A stretch of 37,968 bases of DNA, from positions 1 through 37,968 of the forward strand of contig DLCN01000027.1 of assembly GCA_002480645.1 (NCBI GenBank), read 5' to 3'. The notes below the pieces were generated by a model. That model worked only from the letters and a program-made list of their open reading frames with translations, did no database searches and had not been told where the DNA came from. The DNA comes from Balneolaceae bacterium UBA7797. GTDB lineage: Bacteria; Bacteroidota; Rhodothermia; Balneolales; Balneolaceae. Shown one piece after another: positions 31,672 through 37,968 of this stretch (position 1 is its first letter; each line of letters begins with the position of its first letter). Made by a program: the position numbers and the translations under genes.

Positions 31672-32765
31672 TGAAAACTTATGATTTCGGAATTCTGGGA
31701 GCCGGAATTGCCGGCATGTCACTAGCAAAAGAACTCAAAGCGTCGGGTGCAAAAGTATTTCTGGCTGATACTAAAAAAGTAGGCAGTGGTGGTTCTGGTG
31801 CGCCAATGGGACTGGTAAACCCTGCCACCGGAAGATATGCCACTTACACCTGGCGGGCAGATGAAGGATATGAAGCGGTGAAAAATAATCTGGAAGTAGT
31901 TCATCAGTATACCGGTAAAAACTTCTACAAAATAAACGGGGTCTTACGCCCGGCTATGGATGCCAGGATCGCCTCCAGAATGAAAGAAAATGTTGAACAT
32001 CCTAACTGGCCTGATGGCTGGATCGAATGGAAGACCGAACAGGAGGTGCAGACGTTGCATCCCGGCATTACCTGTGTAGAAGGAGGAGTTTGGCTCCCTC
32101 AGGCCATCACTGTGGATATGGGAGGCTTTATTGATGCATTCTCTCACTACAATACCTCATTGGGTATTGATGTGTTTACTCATATCCGATCTGAAGTTCA
32201 GGAAACCGGATCAGATTATCTGATCACCCTAGAAGATGGTGAACAAATTGCCGCTAAAAATCTGATCTACACCAGTGGGTACTACTTACTTCTGACCGAT
32301 TTCTGGAATACCTTACCATTAGTTCCGGTGAAAGGTCAGTTAGCAATAATGAGATATTTAAAGGCAGAAAATCTCCCCTTCTCTCATTCTATATCTGCTT
32401 TAGGCTATACTACCACTTTGGGTGGAAATGAGTTTGTGGTGGGCAGTACGTACGAGCATTCCTTTGAACATGAAGATCCGGATCCAAAAGGATTGGATTA
32501 TCTGATGAGTCGGTTTGGTAAGGTATTACCGGACATAAAGACTCATTCTGAGGTGATCGGCAGATGGTCAGGTATGCGGGCTTCTACTCCAAATCGTAAG
32601 CCGATCATGGGTAAGCATCCCGGGAAAGAAAATCTTTATGTATTCGCCGGACTTGGTTCAAAAGGGCTTCTTTATGGGGGAATGTTAGCTAAAGATCTGA
32701 CCGATCATATGCTGGATAATACGCCGCTTCACCCGGATATTGACATTCAGCGATTGTTTACATAA
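31671..32765 (+). CDS. FAD-dependent oxidoreductase (DAO family), role unknown
   Basis: The 364-residue protein opens with an FAD Rossmann motif (FGILGAGIAGMSLA), followed by SGAPMGLVNPATGRYATYTWRADE. The C-terminal part has RWSGMRASTPNRKPIMGKHPG and LYVFAGLGSKGLLYGGMLAKDL, the DAO pattern that also occurs in the oxidase domain of MnmC and in ThiO or glycine oxidase. There is no fused methyltransferase. Its start overlaps the pncA stop by one base, so it seems co-translated with the NAD salvage genes. Candidates are a tRNA-modifying MnmC-like oxidase or a small-amine or amino-acid oxidase. Confidence 0.85.
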   Translation: MKTYDFGILGAGIAGMSLAKELKASGAKVFLADTKKVGSGGSGAPMGLVNPATGRYATYTWRADEGYEAVKNNLEVVHQYTGKNFYKINGVLRPAMDARIASRMKENVEHPNWPDGWIEWKTEQEVQTLHPGITCVEGGVWLPQAITVDMGGFIDAFSHYNTSLGIDVFTHIRSEVQETGSDYLITLEDGEQIAAKNLIYTSGYYLLLTDFWNTLPLVPVKGQLAIMRYLKAENLPFSHSISALGYTTTLGGNEFVVGSTYEHSFEHEDPDPKGLDYLMSRFGKVLPDIKTHSEVIGRWSGMRASTPNRKPIMGKHPGKENLYVFAGLGSKGLLYGGMLAKDLTDHMLDNTPLHPDIDIQRLFT

Positions 32766-32797
32766 AAAAAGCCGATAGTTGGATAACTACCGGCTTT
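32763..32797. terminator. Bidirectional terminator between convergent units
   Basis: AAAGCCGATAGTT at 32768-32780 pairs with AACTACCGGCTTT at 32785-32797 with one mismatch and a GGAT loop. Seven A residues at 32764-32770 give a T-run on the minus strand, so it mainly ends the minus-strand barrel gene. The plus strand has no T-run after it. Confidence 0.8.
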
Positions 32798-32818
32798 ATA
32801 AAAAGGTAAGTCAGGTTT

Positions 32819-34339
32819 TTAGAATCTGAATAATAATCCGCTAACCGCAACGGCGGCAGAACTACCATCACTTTCAGAATTTGCCACGGTTGCAGCAGAA
32901 ACAGAAAGTTCAAGGAATCTCAGATCGATACCAATACCGGCCGAATATGCAGTTGAAGCATACCCTCCAATTCGGGTTCCAACCCGTAATGGGATGAAGC
33001 CAAGGAAACGATATTCAGCCCCTAAGGTAAGAGTACTTCTCTTACTGTTAGTTCCGTAATCGTTGAACCCTACTCCATAATCGAGTGTGGTTGTAAGCTT
33101 ACCCATGATCAGAGCCGCACCAAAATTGTACATTCCCGGCAGTGTGATCTTCTTTCCTTTGGTGGATTGAGAAGAAACTGCTCCGTACACATGATTTTGC
33201 AAACTATCAGGTAATGCATCGAAATAATCACCCGGACTGTCATCTCCCAGATCTGCGTTAAAGATGAAAGCATCATCAGCGTAAACACGACTGGCATTTT
33301 TATCATAGGTAATACTTCCAAGATCTGTAGCCGACATACTTATACGTAGTGTCTGCTTCTTAGACAATACACTGATTATTGGAAGTGAAACATCTAATTC
33401 TGCGGTAACCCCAAGATCCCAGGCAAAACCGGAACCCACTGAACCAACATCAGAACCATCATATTCACTGATATAATCATTTAACTTAACATCGGCCGGA
33501 TTAGAAGCACTGGAATGATCCCTGGCAAATCTGCTCAGTTGTTTTGATAGATCACCATAAGAATAGATGCTGTAGTCGAAATCGTGTGTTATGCTGTTTC
33601 CAAATTGATCAGCAGGATCGATCTGCAAGGTTGAGTTAAAATCAAACTCAGCAGATTGTAATCCTACCAGGTATTTAGGAGCCACACCGGCATATAATTT
33701 CATATCGTTTATGAAAGGTAATGCCGTAAACACCTTCTTCAATGGTACAGGAAGACTTCGGGCATATCCCAGAGAAAATTCCATGTATCCCACGACCTCT
33801 TCTGTCATATCCAAAGCTACAGGGGAACTGAATTTATCAGAATCCAGACCATAGAATAAGAGTTCGGCAAATCCTTTACTCAGAGACATATCATTGATCA
33901 CGCGAGCTCTCGCTGCCAGACCAATAGCCTGCTTACCTGCCCGTCGTGAGAATCCGAAAGGAACGACATCCACACTGGTGGAGAATTCTTTCATATTTGA
34001 AGATTCTGCTCCGAACCAGTCATTCAGCATATTCTCACGGATCGTTCCGTCAATGGTCAAACCCTTGGTGAGGTATTGATTATAAACAGAAACGTTCAGG
34101 AGCGAACCACCTGTGCGAACCCCTACCCCGCCAACCAGACCGAGCTGAGTTTTTGGGGTTCTGCCATCATCCAGCATAAGGTTAGCCGGATTTAAAAAGT
34201 TTGCATGGTAACCGTCAATGATTGCGGTACCTCCACCCCCCATACCAAGTGTACGGGAATTATAGTGCCGACTCTGAGCCACTAATGTAGCAGCTGAGAG
34301 CCCAAAACAAATCGTAAGTAATATTCTTAATGTTTTCAT
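32819..34339 (-). CDS. Outer-membrane beta-barrel protein, DUF5723-like
   Basis: The 506-residue protein has a signal peptide (MKTLRILLTICFGLSAATLVAQ) and then SRHYNSRTLGMGGGGTAIIDGYHANFLNPANLML, the opening of a Bacteroidota barrel family annotated as DUF5723. It has many alternating beta strands, and the last residues are SGLLFRF, ending in Phe as expected for outer-membrane barrels. A function is not known; related proteins are sometimes linked to type IX secretion or fatty-acid transport. It is downstream of the 765-residue lipoprotein with 12 bases between them, so the two form an operon on the minus strand. Confidence 0.82.
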   Translation of the reverse strand: MKTLRILLTICFGLSAATLVAQSRHYNSRTLGMGGGGTAIIDGYHANFLNPANLMLDDGRTPKTQLGLVGGVGVRTGGSLLNVSVYNQYLTKGLTIDGTIRENMLNDWFGAESSNMKEFSTSVDVVPFGFSRRAGKQAIGLAARARVINDMSLSKGFAELLFYGLDSDKFSSPVALDMTEEVVGYMEFSLGYARSLPVPLKKVFTALPFINDMKLYAGVAPKYLVGLQSAEFDFNSTLQIDPADQFGNSITHDFDYSIYSYGDLSKQLSRFARDHSSASNPADVKLNDYISEYDGSDVGSVGSGFAWDLGVTAELDVSLPIISVLSKKQTLRISMSATDLGSITYDKNASRVYADDAFIFNADLGDDSPGDYFDALPDSLQNHVYGAVSSQSTKGKKITLPGMYNFGAALIMGKLTTTLDYGVGFNDYGTNSKRSTLTLGAEYRFLGFIPLRVGTRIGGYASTAYSAGIGIDLRFLELSVSAATVANSESDGSSAAVAVSGLLFRF

Positions 34340-34351
34340 GCTTCTGCTGCC

Positions 34352-36649
34352 TTATTTTTCTGTATTAATAGTTACTTCAGCGGCGATCTTAGCGCTCACA
34401 CTCAGTTTTATCTTATCTGTTGCCCTCAGTTTTACTTCACTATTACTAGTGGTATTAAGAGTAGCATTGATGATCACTGATCTGGTCTTATACAGTTGAT
34501 CCAGATCATCCTGATCTGTAATAGATATAATTGCTGAATTAGTATTTGCAACAGAGGCAAATCGGGTAATCTCGTCTACTGTTGCTGCTCCCAGTTCAAT
34601 TGGGTCGTCAGTTGAGTAAGGAATAGATACGATCTCTGATCCCAGTCCATCCAGGAAGGTGATCTCGAGTCCAAACGCAAGAGGTAATCCATTTTCATAA
34701 TTGATGATCAACTCCATGGAAGTAACCCGCTGATCATCACCTTTAAGTGGACTTGGCAGGTCAGACAGATCATCAGTTTCAGTAGTATCGGTATAGGTAG
34801 CAGCCGTTGTGGTCTGGAATGCTAAAGGCAGATCTACATTGAACTTTGGATTGAATTCCAGTGGAGTGCTAACCATAGCTTCTTCACCTGATTCATTCAC
34901 CACAGCCATACCAATAAAACGGATATCACTTGGCAGATTATTAAGGAATTCATTTACGTTCGTGGTAGTACTATCAAAAATAATAGCACCGGTTCCATCC
35001 GGACCCGGGTCGATTGAGAACTTTACAGCCTGATCAACAGAAATTGGTTGACCATTGTTATACAGGCTATCGATCTTGGTTTGGTCGGTTACAATGTAGT
35101 CAGACCCGGTTCTACCTGTCAGATACACTTCTTCACCTTCCCCGTTCACACCAAGAATGGCTGCATAAATAGTAGTCGGGATGTCTATGTTCGTTTCGTA
35201 AGTGATGGTGAGTTGTGCATTTGTGAACTCCAATCCATCTACCTGGTCGGATAGATCTTCGATGCCATCAATTTCGGTGATCTCAGCTTCGGTTTCGTTA
35301 AACAGGTCGATCACATTATCCCCGTTTGAAGGATCATCATCACCGAGCAGTACAGTTTGTGGAACAACCTCACCAAAAGCAGTTCTGACTTTAAGACCGG
35401 CAATATCTACTGATGCAGCAATTTCCTGATTCTCATTGATCACACGATTCTGATCTCCGGCAGGAGCATTCTGAGTATTTTCAGTTACTGCAAAAATATT
35501 ATAGGTGATCTCATTATTTAAAGCATACAGGCGAACATCCTCAAGAGAGATATTCTTTTCTGTGGAAGAACTGTTTCGCAAAATACGTGCATCCTGCCCG
35601 CCTAAAGCGGTACTGTCAACATACCGGATCACAAGTGAATCAGCCGGTGTATACGGTGCCTTCAGGATATTCGGGAATGAGATCTTGAGAGTATCGATAT
35701 CCAGATCAAGACCGTTTTGTATCGGTGCGATCTGAATAGTACCGGATTCCAGTTCAACATAATGATCCGCCTCAGTAAATTTAAATTCTGAGTCACTGAA
35801 ACTGGTAGTATTGGATGTTGAAAAATCCTGCCCTTCCAGAGCTGCGGTTACCTGTGAAGCAACAAGATCCTGGCCTTCAATTCCTTCCACTACCAATTCA
35901 CCCGGTTCTGCTGAGGTGGTCTGGGCTGACCAGCTTACAGATACATCTACATTCAGGTCGATCAACTGATCCCCCTGATTGAAAGTAAGAATATCTGAAA
36001 CTGTGGAACCGTGATTGGCATTATTGAGATTCAGTGTGCCAAGTACGTTAGAACCGGCTTTTACATCCACGCCGATCACATCAATATCAAAACCAAGATT
36101 ATTGGTTACTGTTAACTGGATGCCTCCACTTTTGATGGTTGCACTCACAAAGAAGTCGGTATTATTACCTACCCCGATATTTACCGGAGCCGGAGTAGAA
36201 CCACCTGGGATAGGAGTACCAGCAGGCACGAATGAAGGATTTAATCCGGTAAGATCCTGGAAATTCGCTGTACCCAGATTTCCGTTTCCACTGGAAAAGC
36301 TTCCAACTTCGAGTTCACCAACTTCTGAAGTAAAACTGGTGCCTTCGGCATCGATCTCAGGAATGGCATCATTCAGATCCCCGAATTCAAATTCTTCTTC
36401 TTTTGAAATTTTGATCAAACCGGCATTGGGGCCATCATTTACAACTGTAAATAAGGAATCAAGCGATTTGGTTGTGTCAATTAGTGCATCGATGTCTCCA
36501 CCGCCGCCAAGAAACTGAAATTCTTTATCATATAATAAAGGAACTTCGACCTTGTTTGATGTTTTGAAATTTGGCTGTTTGGGGATTTCGCAACCGAAGA
36601 TTGTGAAGCCAACCAATAACCAAACTGTTAACAGCTTAAAATTACGCAT
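34352..36649 (-). CDS. Large beta-rich surface lipoprotein, family unknown
   Basis: The 765-residue protein has a lipobox FTIFGC with C20. The mature part is acidic, low in Cys, and rich in Thr, Asn, Asp and beta-prone segments, with a Gly-Gly-Gly-Gly run near residue 48 and repeats of short sandwich-like segments (for example VTNNLGFDIDVIGVDV near 180 and LTITYETNIDIPTTIYAAI near 460). No catalytic motif was found. It ends with an unremarkable acidic or polar tail. Its 12-base link to the barrel gene suggests an outer-membrane complex, with the lipoprotein as the exposed or periplasmic partner. Confidence 0.85.
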   Translation of the reverse strand: MRNFKLLTVWLLVGFTIFGCEIPKQPNFKTSNKVEVPLLYDKEFQFLGGGGDIDALIDTTKSLDSLFTVVNDGPNAGLIKISKEEEFEFGDLNDAIPEIDAEGTSFTSEVGELEVGSFSSGNGNLGTANFQDLTGLNPSFVPAGTPIPGGSTPAPVNIGVGNNTDFFVSATIKSGGIQLTVTNNLGFDIDVIGVDVKAGSNVLGTLNLNNANHGSTVSDILTFNQGDQLIDLNVDVSVSWSAQTTSAEPGELVVEGIEGQDLVASQVTAALEGQDFSTSNTTSFSDSEFKFTEADHYVELESGTIQIAPIQNGLDLDIDTLKISFPNILKAPYTPADSLVIRYVDSTALGGQDARILRNSSSTEKNISLEDVRLYALNNEITYNIFAVTENTQNAPAGDQNRVINENQEIAASVDIAGLKVRTAFGEVVPQTVLLGDDDPSNGDNVIDLFNETEAEITEIDGIEDLSDQVDGLEFTNAQLTITYETNIDIPTTIYAAILGVNGEGEEVYLTGRTGSDYIVTDQTKIDSLYNNGQPISVDQAVKFSIDPGPDGTGAIIFDSTTTNVNEFLNNLPSDIRFIGMAVVNESGEEAMVSTPLEFNPKFNVDLPLAFQTTTAATYTDTTETDDLSDLPSPLKGDDQRVTSMELIINYENGLPLAFGLEITFLDGLGSEIVSIPYSTDDPIELGAATVDEITRFASVANTNSAIISITDQDDLDQLYKTRSVIINATLNTTSNSEVKLRATDKIKLSVSAKIAAEVTINTEK

Positions 36650-37007
36650 CTGTTAGTTGTTTGTGATTATTGTTTATAAGTGATTTTTAAACTATAAAGG
36701 AAAGTGATAATGAAAATTAGATTCCCATTAAATCAACTGTGCCACCGAAAATTGTAGAATTTAGTTGAGCATTATACCTGTTTGGTTCAGGTTTAAAGAC
36801 ACATAAATATACTTAATGAAATCAGGAAATCCTCTGTTTTTTTATGATTTGATTTTCAGTCACAGAGAACATTATCGGAAATATGAATTTATACTTAAAC
36901 TTCAACTAACCTGATCTGAAATCATCATATTTATACCAGCCTATCGTATAAGAAACAAGGATCTGATTGTTCACTAAACACTTAATTAGCAACGCTCAAG
37001 TATTCAA
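36650..37007. other. Gene-free leader and spacer
   Basis: These 358 bases are AT-rich and separate the lipoprotein start from the right-edge repeats. They should hold the lipoprotein promoter, but I see no clear TTTG/TAnnTTTG pair on the minus strand. On the plus strand a 14-codon frame at 36710-36757 has a good ribosome site (AAAGGAAA), but I have no evidence that it is used. Confidence 0.5.
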
Positions 37008-37310
37008 GAGGTGTGCATACAACGAAGTGATCTCAGGATTACGGGCAAGATTGCAGATACAGAGACTTCTTTGCTCCACTCGCAGATGTCCCAATGATCA
37101 TTGAATCATACTTAATTTTACATTGACAAGTCGCTCAGAGCGCCAGCGAAGAGTCCGCCAAAACCTAGTTCTAGCTAGATCGTATTTTGTGCAGATCCTT
37201 CAGTCGTCGCGTTCGCTCCTCCTTCTGGATGACATTTTCCGGCTAATAACATGCTAAGCGCTCAACTCAAAACTCTAAACTATACACTCAAAACTAAACC
37301 ATTCCATTCA
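37008..37310. repeat. Composite tandem repeat, copy 1
   Basis: The unit starts with GAGG(T)GTGCATAC and goes through GGGCAAGATTGCAG... CGCAGATGTCCCAA (37043-37094), TTGACAAGTC (37123) to CCGCCAAAACC, then GCAGATCCTTCAGTCGTC ... TCTGGATGAC (37191-37233), and a 34-base block at 37264-37297 that is repeated exactly at 37670-37703. Its central cores are CTTTGCTCCACT and GTTCGCTCC-like text. Confidence 0.85.
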
Positions 37311-37716
37311 CGAGGAGTGCATACGACGAAGTGATCTCAGGATTATACACCCTGCAAGTCCATGTAGTAAAATCAGAAAGTCCCCTCTGGAGAGGGGATT
37401 TAGGGGTGTGTTGTATTGGTTACGGTAACTTACTATTTAACGACCTCTCCCTCGTTCCCTCTCCTGCAACAGGAGAGGGAGGCTCCTTATTAAGATTTCA
37501 GGTAAATCATTGAATCATTTTTAATTCTTAATTGACAAGTCACTCCGAGGAACCGAGGAGTCCGCCAAAACCAAGAACCACCCAGATCCACGCTGGGCAG
37601 ATCCTTCAGTCGTCGCATTCGCTCCTCCCTCTGGATGACTCATTCCGGCTAATCCCATGCTAAGTGTTAAACTCAAAACTCTAAACTATACACTCAAAAC
37701 TAACCCGGTTCATTCC
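37311..37716. repeat. Composite tandem repeat, copy 2, with a replaced left part
   Basis: This copy keeps the GTGCATAC start, TTGACAAGTC (37532), the GCAGATCC...GGATGAC block (37597-37639) and the exact 34-base block (37670-37703). Its GGGCAAGATTGCAG part is replaced by about 150 unrelated bases. These carry two perfect hairpins: TCCCCTCT-GG-AGAGGGGA at 37381-37398 and TCCCTCTCCTG-CAA-CAGGAGAGGGA at 37456-37480. The frame at 37331-37513 within it looks like a chance opening. Confidence 0.85.
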
Positions 37717-37968
37717 CGAGGGGTGCATACACCAAAGTGATCTCATGATTTCGGGCAAGATTGCAGATACAGAGACTGCTTCTCCGTCAGCCGACGGATC
37801 GCAGATGTCCCAACGATCATTGAATCATTCTTAATTCTACATTGATAAGTCACTCAGAGCACCAGCGAAGAGTCTGCCAAAACCTTGTACCATCCAGATT
37901 CTCAATGTGCAGATCCTTCAGTCGTCATCCCGAAGTATCGGGAATCCTCCCTCTGGATGACTCATTCC
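37717..37968. repeat. Composite tandem repeat, copy 3, cut by the window edge
   Basis: This copy has GTGCATAC at 37723, the GGGCAAGATTGCAG...CGCAGATGTCCCAA block with a hairpin core TCCGTC-AGCC-GACGGA (37783-37798) in place of the copy-1 core, TTGATAAGTC at 37842, and the GCAGATCC...GGATGAC block (37909-37961) with core TCCCGA-AGTA-TCGGGA (37928-37943). The flanks match copies 1 and 2 while the cores differ. Confidence 0.85.

Noticed and set aside
36710..36757. Small 14-codon frame with a good ribosome site, a possible leader peptide
   Set aside because: It faces away from the lipoprotein gene and no downstream gene on that strand is in the window; a ribosome site alone is weak evidence.
37331..37513. 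60-residue open frame inside the right-edge repeats
   Set aside because: It is made of the repeat hairpins, with no ribosome site or coding features.
37008..37968. CRISPR array or integron cassette array
   Set aside because: The units are 300-400 bp, unequal, without short regular spacers, cas genes or an integrase; the internal structure fits composite intergenic repeats better.

Overview
The window looks like chromosome from a marine or halophilic Bacteroidota-type bacterium, most probably of the Balneolales/Rhodothermota side. I infer this from moderate GC, Bacteroidota-type promoters (TTTG, about 19 bases, TAnnTTTG), many short-signal lipoproteins, a DUF5723-type barrel protein, an NAPRT of the long class, and intergenic repeats of the kind seen in Bacteroidota. 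No phage, transposase, CRISPR array, tRNA or rRNA gene was found.

Left edge (1-562): a possible membrane-protein tail, then REP-like palindromes. Position 563-2650 (minus) is an orphan multi-PAS sensor histidine kinase. Positions 2807-9498 carry the translation block thrS-infC-rpmI-rplT, a terminator, then pheS-pheT. infC seems to start at a non-canonical AUC codon. A division and envelope run follows: a small coiled-coil protein coupled to zapA, a ymdB-like phosphodiesterase with an Asn-to-Asp change in its metal motif, lolD, and a membrane-anchored TPR protein with a textbook promoter.

Positions 12417-19386 form a sugar locus: a ROK kinase, a secreted GH3 glycosidase lipoprotein with an EF-hand loop, a divergent Nudix-fold regulator with a degenerate catalytic box, a GT4-like glycosyltransferase and a ROK-family repressor. 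A large fused acyl-CoA mutase (icmF, minus) follows, with a LacI-like palindrome over its promoter.

Positions 23720-25798 form a Crp/Fnr-headed redox and sulfur cluster: rhodanese, small YgaP-like membrane protein, thioredoxin and OsmC protein, tightly packed. Next are an Ig-like lipoprotein (minus), a COG3014 plus LpoB-like lipoprotein pair (plus), and a translationally coupled NAD-salvage operon, pncB-pncA plus an FAD oxidoreductase of unknown role. A minus-strand pair encodes a beta-barrel protein and a 765-residue surface lipoprotein.

Right edge (36650-37968): no gene. It holds three tandem copies of a 300-400 bp composite repeat whose conserved flanks enclose interchangeable hairpin cores. 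I consider this the least explained structure in the window.
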